Shown: positions 38,876 through 48,382 of the stretch, in pieces
Position numbering within the stretch: position 1 is the first letter of the stretch
Layout of the letters: the number at the start of each line of letters is the position of its first letter
Origin: Akkermansia muciniphila
Lineage (GTDB): Bacteria; Verrucomicrobiota; Verrucomicrobiia; Verrucomicrobiales; Akkermansiaceae
Length of the DNA stretch: 64,000 nucleotides
Reading direction: 5' to 3'
Assembly: GCF_030848305.1 (NCBI RefSeq)
Contig: NZ_CP114598.1
Span: forward strand, 2,170,001-2,234,000
Program-made: the position numbers and the translations under genes
The notes under the pieces: model-generated
What the model was told of the DNA's origin: nothing
Database searches by the model: none
Seen by the model: only the letters and a program-made list of their open reading frames with translations

Positions 38876-39489
38876 CAAAGCTTCCGAACCGGGTTGGTGG
38901 AATCTCCCGTGGGATCGTATGGAACCAGAGGCATGATGACGAGGGAAGGTTTTCCTGGCTGGCCTGCCTGTTTTTTCAGTTCGCGGTAGTTGGCTTCCGC
39001 ATCCGCAAAATCTCCGGTCTGGCCAAAGGTAGAACCCTTGTATACTTTGCGCATAATGGCCGGAAAGTACCAGGAGCCGTCCTGAACGACAAGGAGGGCA
39101 CGCTTGCCTACCAGGCACTGGTCCATACAGGCCAATAGCGTCAATACAAGCAAAATGAGGAGGGATACGTAGCCGCGGGAGATGCTTTTAAAACGCTGGA
39201 GGCGGCGCTTGGTGATCGGCGTTGGATGGAACCTCCGGGGGCCTTTCAGCATGAGCCAGAAACCGAGGCCTCCCATGACCAGCACGCAAACCCAGCCGAA
39301 CCACAGGAATTTCCCTTGAGGCGTCAGAAGGCCGCTGTTGTTTTGGTCCGTACAGACGATGTTGAGCATGCTCATTTCCCGCGAGACGGTGAAGGGCCAG
39401 CTTAACGTGGGCAGGAGCAGCCCGCACAGCTCTCCCGCGGCAGTAAGCACCGCCAGGATGACCAAAAGGTATGCCAGTTTTCTAACCAT
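38875..39489 (-). CDS. N-terminal part of split YejE-like permease
   Basis: 204 residues. Three transmembrane segments (about 5-27, 62-82, 107-126). The last, with RFKSISRGYVSLLILLVLTL, QDGSWYFPAI and PLVPYDPTGDSTNP, matches the N-terminus and periplasmic domain of YejE; the first two are extra. It ends in TGA at 38875-38877, which shares one base with the next gene's ATG, so the two polypeptides are probably made by stop-restart. A single-base -1 shift would instead fuse them. It starts 5 nt after the yejB stop. Confidence 0.8.
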   Translation of the reverse strand: MVRKLAYLLVILAVLTAAGELCGLLLPTLSWPFTVSREMSMLNIVCTDQNNSGLLTPQGKFLWFGWVCVLVMGGLGFWLMLKGPRRFHPTPITKRRLQRFKSISRGYVSLLILLVLTLLACMDQCLVGKRALLVVQDGSWYFPAIMRKVYKGSTFGQTGDFADAEANYRELKKQAGQPGKPSLVIMPLVPYDPTGDSTNPVRKL

Positions 39490-39494
39490 GTGTA

Positions 39495-40883
39495 TTATTC
39501 AAATTTGATGCGCGGGTCTACCGCGGCCACGATGATATCGGAGAGAAGGTTGCCCAGCACCATCAGGAAGGAGGTAAGCAGCAACGTACCCATGATCAGG
39601 GCGTAATCCTTGTCCATCAGAGCCTGGTAACTCAGCATCCCGAACCCCTGGATATCGAAAACCTTTTCCACCAGCATGGAGCCGGCCACAATCAGACTGA
39701 TGAGGTTGCCCAGAGTGGAAGCAATGGGTATAAAGGAGTTGCGGAAGGCATGCTTGATGACGGCCCCTCTGAAACTCACGCCCTTGGCCATGGCCGTCCT
39801 GATATAGTCCGCGGAAAGGTTATCCATCAGGTTGTTTTTCATCATCATGGTGGTGATGGCAAAGGAGCTGACTACATAGCAAATCAGGGGAAGCACCGTA
39901 TGGTGCAGCAGGTCTCCGGCCTGTTGCCAGAACCCCATGTCCGCAAAGTCCGGAGACGTCAGCCCGCAGAGCGGAAACCATTCCAGCCGAGCGCCCAGAT
40001 ACACCACCAGTACGGCGCCCAAAGCAAATCCAGGCACGGAGTATCCCAGGAAAATCAGGACGGAAGAGATGTTGTCCACCAGGCTTTTATGGCGGATGGC
40101 CTTTACTACCCCAAGGGGAATGCAGACGGAATAAGTAATAATGGCGCTCAGGATGCCGAAGTACAGGGAAACGGGAATGCGTTCCTTGATCATGTCCCAT
40201 ACGGGTTCATTGTACTTAAACGAATTGCCCATAGTGCCCTGGAGCAGCCCGTCAAAACTGGTCTTGTACATAACGGCCCGCCACGCATAGCCCCGGGCCT
40301 TGTCGCGGACGGCCTCCGTATTATCCGTCTGCCTCATGCGGCGTGCCCAGCGTTCGGCGCGGTCCATGGGGGATTCTATATCCACGGTCCAGCCTTCTGA
40401 AGAGGCTTTCCGGGACGGCGTGCCGGAAAAGAAAGCATCTTTCACGCTGCCGGAATCCTTGTCCTGGCGAACGACGACGACTTGTTCTCCTGTTTCATTC
40501 AGGTTGATCCGTGTATGCGTATCGGAAATACCGGAATATTCATCCTCCTTGTCTTCCTCTCCCGCTCCGCCGATTTCCCCAAATTCCTCACGGGAAATGA
40601 AAATCTTTTTGGGCAGGACGCCCAGCCATTGCAGATAAGCCGTGATGATAGGCTCCTGCAGGCTGTACTGCTCTTCCAGCCGCTCCATATCCGCTTCACT
40701 CAGGTTATTGTCGCCGCGCTGGGAGCCGGCTTTCTGTCCGGACAGGGCGCTCATGCTTTGCTGCTGCATCATCTGCTCAATGGGACCTCCCGGAACAAAA
40801 CGGGTTATGCAAAAGACGAGAAACGTAACCCCCAGGAGCGTCAAGGGCATGAGAAGGAGTCGTCTGATGATATAGGTCTTCAT
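39495..40883 (-). CDS. yejB: Peptide ABC permease (YejB-like)
   Basis: 462 residues. Typical YejB/DppB opening (MKTYIIRRLLLMPLTLLGVT then FVPGGPIEQMMQQ) and permease core with SFAITTMMMKNNLMDNLSAD, YIRTAMAKGVSFRGAVIKHA and ILPNL-like EAA region, ending in DPRIKFE. An insert of about 120 residues (90-210, acidic: EDKEDEYSGISDTHTRINLN) separates TM1 from the rest and is longer than in YejB of other bacteria. First gene of the operon; a 173-nt intergenic region before it holds the promoter. Confidence 0.9.
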   Translation of the reverse strand: MKTYIIRRLLLMPLTLLGVTFLVFCITRFVPGGPIEQMMQQQSMSALSGQKAGSQRGDNNLSEADMERLEEQYSLQEPIITAYLQWLGVLPKKIFISREEFGEIGGAGEEDKEDEYSGISDTHTRINLNETGEQVVVVRQDKDSGSVKDAFFSGTPSRKASSEGWTVDIESPMDRAERWARRMRQTDNTEAVRDKARGYAWRAVMYKTSFDGLLQGTMGNSFKYNEPVWDMIKERIPVSLYFGILSAIITYSVCIPLGVVKAIRHKSLVDNISSVLIFLGYSVPGFALGAVLVVYLGARLEWFPLCGLTSPDFADMGFWQQAGDLLHHTVLPLICYVVSSFAITTMMMKNNLMDNLSADYIRTAMAKGVSFRGAVIKHAFRNSFIPIASTLGNLISLIVAGSMLVEKVFDIQGFGMLSYQALMDKDYALIMGTLLLTSFLMVLGNLLSDIIVAAVDPRIKFE

Positions 40884-41056
40884 TCGTCGCGCTGAACTCT
40901 ACCGGTTTGTGGAAGGTGAGGCAAGTAGCAATACAAATTTGTGAGCCTTTGCTAACATGAAGCATGGCCCTGTTCTTCTTAAGATGAAAGGGAAACAATA
41001 AAATACGGCAAATTCCCATTCATATTCCTGAATGGCCTTTCGAGAGGCGGGGAATA

Positions 41057-41794
41057 TTACATTCCTTCTCCCAGCCGGCGCGCCAGCATGTCCGGAAGGC
41101 CGGCAGCCAGAATGCGTCTTTGGGCCTCCTCTACATCGTATTCCACGCGGCGCTGGTAGTACACCATGCTGTCTTCGTCAAAAACGCCGTAGGCGGCGCG
41201 GGGATCGCCGTCTCTGGGCTGGCCCACGGAACCCACATTAATCAGATATTTGTTAGTTTTAAGAAGCTGAATATCCCCGGATTCATATTCATGGATGCTT
41301 CCTTCATGGCGGATAAATGTGCGGGGAACGTGCGTGTGTCCGTTAAAGCACAGGAATTGATTGTCACGCAGCATATTGACGCTGTGGGTGGCCGTATCTA
41401 CATTCGTGACATAAGCCCAGGAGTTGGGTTTGTCCTGTGTGGCGTGCACCAGAACGATTTCATTAGGGAGAATGCGCTGGAAAGGAGCGCGGCGAAGCCA
41501 CTTTTTCTGTTCTTCGGAAAGTTGCTGCCGCGTCCACATCAGGGCATTGTACGCCACAGGGTTCATTCCCGCCGGATTGTTTTCTCTAATGGCTTCCTCA
41601 TCATGATTGCCGCGCACGGTGGGAATCTGGAGGCTGCGGATGAATTCAAGGCATTCGGACGGATTAGCGTTATAGCCCACAACATCTCCCAGGCAGTAAA
41701 CGGCGTTGCACTGAAGCTGTTCTATATCTTTCATTACTGCTTCCAGAGCGGGCAGATTGGCATGGATGTCACTAATCAGGGCTATTCTACTCAT
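41057..41794 (-). CDS. Metallophosphoesterase (calcineurin-like)
   Basis: 245 residues. Calcineurin-like motifs: SDIHANLPALEAV (DxH), GDVVGYNANP (GD), GNHDEEA (GNHD/E), and C-terminal FNGHTHVPRTFI (GHxH). Likely cytoplasmic phosphodiesterase of the YfcE/MJ0936 type; substrate unknown. The start at 41794 (MSRIALISDIHANLP) is chosen because the upstream frame is not family-like. It is the last gene of a minus-strand run (fhs, panE, TPR-like protein, this gene). Confidence 0.88.
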   Translation of the reverse strand: MSRIALISDIHANLPALEAVMKDIEQLQCNAVYCLGDVVGYNANPSECLEFIRSLQIPTVRGNHDEEAIRENNPAGMNPVAYNALMWTRQQLSEEQKKWLRRAPFQRILPNEIVLVHATQDKPNSWAYVTNVDTATHSVNMLRDNQFLCFNGHTHVPRTFIRHEGSIHEYESGDIQLLKTNKYLINVGSVGQPRDGDPRAAYGVFDEDSMVYYQRRVEYDVEEAQRRILAAGLPDMLARRLGEGM

Positions 41795-41918
41795 GGTATT
41801 GCAAGCAAAGAGCATAGCACTTTGGGCAGGTTTTGCCAAGCGCGTTTGCTCACAGGAAATCATGGTTGCGGCACAGGGTCCCGTCCCTCCCATGTACCCT
41901 TATTTGCGTCTGTTTACT

Positions 41919-42794
41919 TTACTCGCCTTTTGCCGGAGGCAAGGATTCCAGGGCTTCTCTCAGCCCGTCTACCGGATACTTCAGGGAATTGGACAGATGG
42001 CTGGTCATCAGGTCACGGGCGATCTCATCCGTAGGAAACAGTTCCCGGAAGGGAATGCGCTCCTTTTCCGGTATGTTCAGCCTGTTTTCCAGAACAAAAA
42101 TATTACTCACCAGGCTGGGGGTCCTGTTGCGGGGATCCTTGAATAACTCCCGGCCCAGTTCCAGAGCTTCTCTGGATTTGGAAGGAACACGGACGAGCGC
42201 ATAAAATTCTTTGCGGGCCGTAAGGGGAGGCGCTCCCAAATCCCGTGCCTTGCGGTAGGCTTCCGCCGCCTTTTCAAAGTCCGGCTGCCGGTAGGTATCG
42301 CTGTACATGTTGCCCAGCAGGGATTGAAGGTACCAGCTGTCAGGATTGGCGTTGATGCCTTTTTCCAGGAAGCGGCGCCCCTTTTGAATGTATTTGCGGA
42401 AGCCTTCCCGGCGTTCCATGGGAGAAAGACGTTTATTGTCCAGATAACTGGAGGAAGCGTTATTGCCCAAATGCCACGATCCGTTGTCCCAGTAGAAATC
42501 GGAGTGCGGAGCGAGAGCGGTAACCTGGTTGTAGCGGCGTTCCAGGTTGGCCCAGTCGGAAATCAGGAAACAGTCGAAAGCTTCCATGCTCAGCACGGCC
42601 GCTACCAGGGAGCGCAACCCTCCCAGGGAGACCATGGCGAGTTGTTGTTCCAGATAATCGGAAGAGGAAAACTCTGCCGGATTATCCAGCAGCCCCGCCG
42701 CCTTTTCCTGTTCCAGAATATGATTCTGCAAAGGCAGGCGGATCATGCCGAAGCCCAGCAGGGCAATGATGAAAATGACGATGGTCTTCAGCAT
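41919..42794 (-). CDS. Membrane-anchored TPR-like hypothetical protein
   Basis: About 291 residues. N-terminal transmembrane or signal-anchor segment (LKTIVIFIIALLGFGMIRLP) followed by a helical region with TPR-like pairs: GRRFLEKGINANPDSWYLQSLLG and PDFEKAAEAYRKARDLGAPP. The start at ATG 42794 is preferred to the TTG at 42803. It lies 20 nt downstream of panE in the same direction. No enzyme motif; probably a scaffold. Function unknown. Confidence 0.6.
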   Translation of the reverse strand: MLKTIVIFIIALLGFGMIRLPLQNHILEQEKAAGLLDNPAEFSSSDYLEQQLAMVSLGGLRSLVAAVLSMEAFDCFLISDWANLERRYNQVTALAPHSDFYWDNGSWHLGNNASSSYLDNKRLSPMERREGFRKYIQKGRRFLEKGINANPDSWYLQSLLGNMYSDTYRQPDFEKAAEAYRKARDLGAPPLTARKEFYALVRVPSKSREALELGRELFKDPRNRTPSLVSNIFVLENRLNIPEKERIPFRELFPTDEIARDLMTSHLSNSLKYPVDGLREALESLPPAKGE

Positions 42795-42813
42795 GATTCG
42801 CAATTGGTTCGGG

Positions 42814-43731
42814 CTAATTCATGTTCAGGCGCTTGCGGATGGCCTTGTCCAGAAGTTCCCATTCCGGCACGGAGGCTCCGGCTTGCCGGGCCTTGGAGAG
42901 AGGGTCTCCCCAGATAGCCGTGTATTCAACGGGGCGGCCTTCGTTGTAGTCCACGGCGCTGGACGGAATGAAAGCCCCCATGGTTTCCGTACGGGAAAGG
43001 TGGAATTCAACCAAATCTTCCGGCAGGGCGTAGCCGCGGGCTTTGGCTGCCTGCACCACTTCCTCCATGATGCGGCGCGCCCGCATGACGTTTTCCGGGT
43101 TTTGGTAAAGTTCCGCAATGCTGATGCCTCCCAGAGCAAGGCAAAGTCCGTTAAACGGGATGTTCCAGACGAGTTTGTACCACTGGATTTGCTCTGCGGC
43201 GTCGAAGGCGCGCGTTTTGATGCCGGCATTGGCAAACAGCTCGGAGAGTTCCCTGGCTTTTTCAGTCCCTTCCGGAGTGGGGATGAAGGGGGCAAATTGG
43301 ATATTGCCCCCTTCCAGATGGTTGACATGGCCCGGTTTTTCCCGCATGGCGCAGATGAAGCACAGGCCCACATAGATACGGTCCGCCGGGATGATGCGGG
43401 CAATTTCCTCCGCATTCCCCATGCCGTTCTGAAGTGTAACAACAGTCGTATCCGGTCCCATCAACGGGGGAAGGGCTCTGGAAAATCCGGCGTTTGCCGT
43501 GCTTTTCCATGCAACTACAACGAGGTCTACCGGACCGACTTCCTCCGTATCCCGGTAAACGTTGATGTGAGGCAGAGAGATGTCCCCATGCAGGCTTTTC
43601 ACCTGAAGGCCGTGTTCTTTCAGATAGCCGTATTCCGAACGTACGATGAAGGATACGTCCTGGCCAGATTCCTGGAGCCTGGCTCCGTAATAGCAGCCCA
43701 GGGCTCCGGCTCCCAGAATGGCGATTTTCAT
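42814..43731 (-). CDS. panE: 2-dehydropantoate 2-reductase
   Basis: 305 residues. NADPH Rossmann motif ILGAGALGCYYGARL, LQNGMGNAEEIA, the catalytic lysine region (IQWYKLVWNIPFNGLCL) and C-terminal substrate helix (SSAVDYNEGRPVEYTAIWGD) fit PanE, which reduces ketopantoate to pantoate on the way to coenzyme A. Starts 26 nt after fhs and precedes the TPR-like gene by 20 nt. Other ApbA-family dehydrogenases look similar, so substrate is inferred. Confidence 0.88.
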   Translation of the reverse strand: MKIAILGAGALGCYYGARLQESGQDVSFIVRSEYGYLKEHGLQVKSLHGDISLPHINVYRDTEEVGPVDLVVVAWKSTANAGFSRALPPLMGPDTTVVTLQNGMGNAEEIARIIPADRIYVGLCFICAMREKPGHVNHLEGGNIQFAPFIPTPEGTEKARELSELFANAGIKTRAFDAAEQIQWYKLVWNIPFNGLCLALGGISIAELYQNPENVMRARRIMEEVVQAAKARGYALPEDLVEFHLSRTETMGAFIPSSAVDYNEGRPVEYTAIWGDPLSKARQAGASVPEWELLDKAIRKRLNMN

Positions 43732-43757
43732 GGCGTGCGGCGCGTTTGGTGATATTT

Positions 43758-45380
43758 TCAGAGTCCCTGGACGTTGCCCTTGTCGTCCAGATAGATGTGC
43801 ATGGCGTTCGGTGAGACGGGAAGGGCGGGCATGCGCATGATTTCCCCGCAGAGGGCCACCAGGAAGCCGGCTCCGTTGGCGATTTCAAAGTCGCGCACGG
43901 TGATGGTGAAGCCGGTGGGGCGTCCTCGTAGGCGCCCGTTGTCGGAAAGCGAGTTCTGGGTTTTTGCCATGCAGACGGGAAGGTCCGTCAGGCGGCTGGC
44001 TTCAAACTGGGCCAGTTTCTTTTTGGCGGCAGCCGTCAATTCCACACCGTCCGCCCCGTAAATGTTGCGGGCAATGATGTTGAGTTTTTCTTCCACCGGC
44101 AGGGCGGATTCATAGAGAGGCTTGAAGGGAGCGGAGTGTTTGTCCGAAGCTTCCACTACCATTTGGGCCAGGTCTTTTCCTCCTTCTCCTCCCTGGGAGA
44201 AGATGTCCGCAATGGCGCAGGGAATACCGCGTTCCGCACAGTGTTTCACGATGGCGTCCAGTTCTTCCCGGGAGTCGTCAAAGAATTTGTTGACGGCAAC
44301 CACGACGGGGCGTTTGTAGTGGGCGGCTGCGTCCAGATGTGCATCCAGGTTGGCAAGGCCTTTTTTCAACGCGTCCACGTCCGTGTTTTTCAGATCCGCC
44401 AGGGCAGTGCCCCCGTGCATCTTCAGCGCGCGCGCCGTAGCTACGATGACAATGGCCGCCGGATCCAGTCCGGACTGGCGGCATTTGATATCCAGGAATT
44501 TCTCTGCACCCAGGTCAAACGCGAATCCGGCTTCCGTGACGGCATAGTCCCCAAAATGCAGGGCCATCCTGGTGGCCAGCACGGAGTTGCAGCCGTGGGC
44601 AATGTTGGCAAACGGGCCGCCGTGCAGGAAACAGGGCACTCCTTCCACGGATTGAACCAGATTGGGCATCAGGGCGTCTTTCAGCAGGGCCATGACGGAA
44701 CCGGTAATGCCCAGTTCCCTTGCGAACACGGGTTTGTCATCCGTGGTGAATCCGATCACGATGCGGTTGATGCGTTCCTCCATGTCCTTGTAGGAAGTGG
44801 CAAGGCACAGGCACGCCATGATTTCCGAAGCCGGGGTGATATCGAAGCCTGTTTCCCGGGGGAACCCCTGTTTGTTGAGCCCCACGATGATGGAACGCAG
44901 GGAACGGTCGTTCATGTCCATGACCCGCTTCCATATGACTTTGCGTTCGTCAATGTTCAGCGTGTGGAAGAACATGGCGTTGTCAATGATGGCGCTGATG
45001 AGGTTGTGGGCGGATGTGATGGCGTGGAAGTCCCCTGTGAAATGCATGTTGATTTCCTCTGCCGGCGTCAGGGAGCTTTTGCCGCCTCCGGTAGCTCCGC
45101 CCTTGCGGCCGAACACCGGCCCCATGGAAGGTTGCCGGAGCGCCAGGCAGACTTTTTTGCCGATGGCCTGCAATCCCTGCGCCAAGCCGATGGAAACGGT
45201 TGTTTTGCCTTCTCCGGAGGGAGTGGGAGTGATGGCGGATACCAGGATGAGTTTGCCGGGGGCTGCCGGCCTGTCCAATACGTCCAGAGAAATTTTGGCC
45301 TTGTTGCGGCCGAAGGGGATGACGTCTTTTTCATCGACGCCCAGCTTGTTGATACAGTCGGAGAATGCAGGTGTAGCCAT
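43758..45380 (-). CDS. fhs: Formate-tetrahydrofolate ligase
   Basis: 540 residues, normal for the family. P-loop TPTPSGEGKTTVSIGL, LRQPSMGPVFGRKGGATGGG, the MHFTGDFHAITSAHNL block and GFTTDDKPVFA match Fhs. Uses ATP and formate to make 10-formyl-tetrahydrofolate for one-carbon metabolism and purine synthesis, consistent with purD nearby. The start at 45380 (MATPAFSDCINKLG) is chosen; the upstream part to 45431 looks non-coding. First of a four-gene minus-strand run. Confidence 0.95.
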   Translation of the reverse strand: MATPAFSDCINKLGVDEKDVIPFGRNKAKISLDVLDRPAAPGKLILVSAITPTPSGEGKTTVSIGLAQGLQAIGKKVCLALRQPSMGPVFGRKGGATGGGKSSLTPAEEINMHFTGDFHAITSAHNLISAIIDNAMFFHTLNIDERKVIWKRVMDMNDRSLRSIIVGLNKQGFPRETGFDITPASEIMACLCLATSYKDMEERINRIVIGFTTDDKPVFARELGITGSVMALLKDALMPNLVQSVEGVPCFLHGGPFANIAHGCNSVLATRMALHFGDYAVTEAGFAFDLGAEKFLDIKCRQSGLDPAAIVIVATARALKMHGGTALADLKNTDVDALKKGLANLDAHLDAAAHYKRPVVVAVNKFFDDSREELDAIVKHCAERGIPCAIADIFSQGGEGGKDLAQMVVEASDKHSAPFKPLYESALPVEEKLNIIARNIYGADGVELTAAAKKKLAQFEASRLTDLPVCMAKTQNSLSDNGRLRGRPTGFTITVRDFEIANGAGFLVALCGEIMRMPALPVSPNAMHIYLDDKGNVQGL

Positions 45381-45568
45381 GCGCACATGATGACGGAAGC
45401 CCCCTCTTTTGGCAAGAAGGTTCATGGGCATTCCGGGCCGGATGAATCAATGAGGCGGCAAGAACCGTCTTCTGCCTGTTCCACGGCTTTCCTTGGATGA
45501 CCCGCGCAACTCCGGGAAAATATCCTGAAATGCCCGTGATGGCAGGTTGTGCTAAGACGGGGTAAGAA

Positions 45569-46168
45569 TCAGGGGTGCGCTTTCTGTTTCCCTTCAGCCA
45601 GCACGGGACGGTAATGGCCCGTGATGGTGTGGGAGAACAGAAAGTCTTCTTCCTGCGTTCCGGAGCCGACATTATGAATGATCAGCGGCGTGCCTTCCTT
45701 CGTTTTCCGGTCGGAAACGATGCCAATGTGGGGAATACTATCGGACAGGTTCCATGTAACCAGGTCACCGGGCTTGTAGTGCGCCGCGTTTTCCGTAATG
45801 GGAACGGCCCAGCCTTTTCTGGCAAAGAAGGTACGAAGATTAGGGACCCGGCGGTGGTCAATGCTGCGGTCCGTCGTTTTCAACCCCCATATTTTAGGGT
45901 ATTTGGAAAAGTGGGCCTTCATGTCCTCATGCACGGCTTTTTGAAGGTCCAGGCTGAAAGCCCTCATGGCGCGGATGACTACGTCCGTGCATACTCCCAT
46001 TTCGAGGGGAACATCCCCGTTGGGGTAGGGGATGGATTGATAGTCTCCATTGTAGGAAACCGTCACTCCTACCTGTTCACGCGCCTTGGCGGCCAACGCG
46101 GCGTTGTCCGCCATCAGGCATGCGGAGCAGGAAAGAAACAGGAAGGAGAGAAGGGCTGCCGGTTTCAT
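45569..46168 (-). CDS. DUF1287 secreted protein
   Basis: 199 residues with signal peptide (MKPAALLSFLFLSCSACLMA). The mature part has GVCTDVVIRAMRAFSLDLQK and HYKPGDLVTWNLSDSIPHIG, the conserved Cys and His of DUF1287/YijF-like proteins, which look like NlpC/P60-type papain-fold enzymes. The role is unknown; an envelope amidase or peptidase activity is plausible. It is 30 nt downstream of purD in the same direction. Confidence 0.85.
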   Translation of the reverse strand: MKPAALLSFLFLSCSACLMADNAALAAKAREQVGVTVSYNGDYQSIPYPNGDVPLEMGVCTDVVIRAMRAFSLDLQKAVHEDMKAHFSKYPKIWGLKTTDRSIDHRRVPNLRTFFARKGWAVPITENAAHYKPGDLVTWNLSDSIPHIGIVSDRKTKEGTPLIIHNVGSGTQEEDFLFSHTITGHYRPVLAEGKQKAHP

Positions 46169-46198
46169 GGGGCAGACGGGGAGGAAAGAGATGGAAAA

Positions 46199-47455
46199 TC
46201 AGACGAAGCTGGCAAAGCCGATGTCCGGCCGGCGTTGCATGCCGTCAAATTGAATCTTTTTAATTTCGTTGTGGGCGCGCTGGCGCGCTTCGGAGAGAGT
46301 GTCCCCCTGTGCCACGACGGCCAGGACGCGGCCTCCGTTGGTTTCATAACAGTTTTTGTCCGCATTCCATTTGGTGCCGGCGTGGTAAACGGAAGCATTT
46401 GAAATATCGTCCAGTCCCTGAATAGCGTCGCCGGAATGGGAGGTCTCCGGATATCCTTTGGAGGCCAGTACACAACAGACGCTCCAGCCGTTTTGGAAGG
46501 AAATTTCTTCCGGCGTAAATTCTCCCTTGGCCCCATGCAGGCAGAAGGAGGCCAAGTCTCCGGAGAGCAGGGGCATGACAGCCTGGCATTCCGGATCGCC
46601 GAAGCGGCAGTTGTATTCAATGACTTTGGGGCCGTTTGGGGTCAGCATCAGGCCGAAGTACAGGAACCCCCGGTAGGGCAGTCCGTCTTTTTTCAGCCCG
46701 GCTACCGTCGGGGCCACGATTTCCTTTTCAATGCGTTCCAGCATTTCCGGCTCCACCAGCCGGCGGGAGGCCACCGCTCCCATGCCGCCCGTGTTGGGAC
46801 CCGCATCGCCTTCCTTGAGGCGCTTGTAGTCCCGTGCCGGGCAGAGAATAAGATAATGGTCGTCCACCAGAGCGCCGAAGATGGAGACTTCCGGCCCGGT
46901 AAGGAATTCTTCCACCAGCAGCCGCCCTTCACCAAAGCGCCTGTCCGTAAATACTTCTTTCAGGAAAGAGTCGGCTTCCTCCTTGCTCATGCAGACGGCT
47001 ACGCCCTTTCCGGCGGCCAGGCCGTCAAATTTCAGCACGGTAGGATAGGTGTTTCCGATGAATTGCCGGGCTTCCTCCAATGTGGCCGCTACGCGGGCCT
47101 GCCCGGTAGGGATGTTGTGGCGGAGCAGAAAGTCCTTGGCAAATTCTTTGCTGGCTTCCAGCTGGGCGCTTTCTTTTACCGGTCCCCAGCAGGGGATGCC
47201 CGCACGGGTGCAGGCATTGGCCAGGCCTTCATCCTTGACCAGATAGCTTTCCTCCCCGGCAACGCAGAGATCCATTTTATTGGAAACCATCCAGTCGATC
47301 AGCGAGGGGAGATCCCTGGCCGGGATGGGGGTAGCCAGACGGTTGATGGCGTCACTCCCCGGGAAACAGAACATTTCCGGTGCGGAGGGAGATTCCTTGA
47401 GCGCCTTGACCAGTGCATGTTCTCGTCCACCTTTTCCAATAACGGCTATTTTCAT
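46199..47455 (-). CDS. purD: Phosphoribosylamine-glycine ligase
   Basis: 418 residues. N-terminal MKIAVIGKGGREHALVKAL, then an ATP-grasp domain with VLKFDGLAAGKGVAVC, GEGRLLVEEFLTGPEVSIFG, DYKRLKEGDAGPNTGGMGAV and FLYFGLMLTPNGPKVIEYNC (Asn/Glu ATP ligands). Converts phosphoribosylamine and glycine to GAR in purine synthesis. The start at 47455 is chosen because the frame continuing to 47890 lies inside ssb and is not family-like. Co-transcribed with the DUF1287 gene. Confidence 0.95.
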   Translation of the reverse strand: MKIAVIGKGGREHALVKALKESPSAPEMFCFPGSDAINRLATPIPARDLPSLIDWMVSNKMDLCVAGEESYLVKDEGLANACTRAGIPCWGPVKESAQLEASKEFAKDFLLRHNIPTGQARVAATLEEARQFIGNTYPTVLKFDGLAAGKGVAVCMSKEEADSFLKEVFTDRRFGEGRLLVEEFLTGPEVSIFGALVDDHYLILCPARDYKRLKEGDAGPNTGGMGAVASRRLVEPEMLERIEKEIVAPTVAGLKKDGLPYRGFLYFGLMLTPNGPKVIEYNCRFGDPECQAVMPLLSGDLASFCLHGAKGEFTPEEISFQNGWSVCCVLASKGYPETSHSGDAIQGLDDISNASVYHAGTKWNADKNCYETNGGRVLAVVAQGDTLSEARQRAHNEIKKIQFDGMQRRPDIGFASFV

Positions 47456-47625
47456 ACGCCGCCAGTATGCCGGGACGGACTGGTTTTGCCAAGCTGAAAT
47501 GAACGGTGAGGCTTTTCCTTTTGTCCGGTTGTTCCCGTGCTTTTTCTCCATTGCCGGGAATGAGGCTGTATCCCTTTTTCCCTTCACAGCACGGCGTTGC
47601 CGTTTGTTCATGGGGAAGGTGATGA

Positions 47626-47661
47626 TAAAAAAGACCGCCTGACCCGGAGGAAAGGCGGCCT
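47626..47661 (-). terminator. Rho-independent terminator after ssb
   Basis: On the minus strand GGCCGCCTTT and AGGCGGTCTT arms (47635-47657) form a stem, followed by a T-run to 47626, just beyond the ssb stop. Confidence 0.75.
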
Positions 47662-47687
47662 GTAAAAAGAAAAGGAGGTATTTGCGT

Positions 47688-48191
47688 TTAGAACGGGATT
47701 TCGTCGTCCATGTCTCCAAAGTCGTTGGACGGTTGATTGGAGGAGGGCATGGGGGGCGGGTTGTAGTTCTGGGCCGGGCGGGATTGTCCGTAGTTATTGG
47801 AACGGGGAGCATTCTGGTACTGCTGGCGCGGTGCTCCGCCCATATCGCCGCCTTCACCGCCGCGTGGGAAGAGCTGGATGTTTTCTCCAATCACGCGCAG
47901 CTTGGTGCGTTTCTGCCCGGAGGCCTTGTCTTCCCAGGAATCCAGTTGCAGGCGTCCTTCCACAAAGACTCCGCGGCCCTTGCTGAGATAGTTGCCGGCG
48001 ACTTCCGCCTGGCGGTTCCAAAGGGTAACGTCCACGAAAGTGGTTTCTTCCTGGCGTTCGCTGTTGTCGCCTGCGTAGTAACGGTTGATGGCAAGGCGAA
48101 TGTCCGTAACGGCGGTTCCTTTGGGAGTGTAGCGCAGTTCGGGATCAGCGGTAAGGTTGCCCATTAAGAAGACTTTGTTGAGATTGGCCAT
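47688..48191 (-). CDS. ssb: Single-stranded DNA-binding protein
   Basis: 167 residues. OB-fold domain (1-105): MANLNKVFLMGNLTADPELR, TDIRLAINRYY, TTFVDVTLWNRQAEVAGNYL and GRGVFVEGRLQLDSWEDK. A Gly/Pro/Asn-rich linker is followed by the acidic tail FGDMDDEIPF that recruits replication and repair partners. No partner gene is in the operon. Divergent from the TonB-like gene. Confidence 0.97.
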   Translation of the reverse strand: MANLNKVFLMGNLTADPELRYTPKGTAVTDIRLAINRYYAGDNSERQEETTFVDVTLWNRQAEVAGNYLSKGRGVFVEGRLQLDSWEDKASGQKRTKLRVIGENIQLFPRGGEGGDMGGAPRQQYQNAPRSNNYGQSRPAQNYNPPPMPSSNQPSNDFGDMDDEIPF

Positions 48192-48382
48192 ATAAGATGG
48201 GTGTTAACGAGGTGTATGGTATATAAGATAAGGGCCTTGCCGTTTATGGCAAGGCATGTGTTTGGTCGCTAGCAAGTATGATCCTGCACATGGTTTTGTG
48301 CAATACTAAATTACGGAATCGTCCTTCATCATGTCTCCTTTCTACATTGCATTCGTCATGGAACCGTGAAAACTTTACCTCC

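Noticed and set aside
38876-39118. 81-codon upstream extension of the YejE core ORF
   Set aside because: It is an out-of-frame reading of the preceding N-terminal YejE ORF; the family sequence lies in the other frame.
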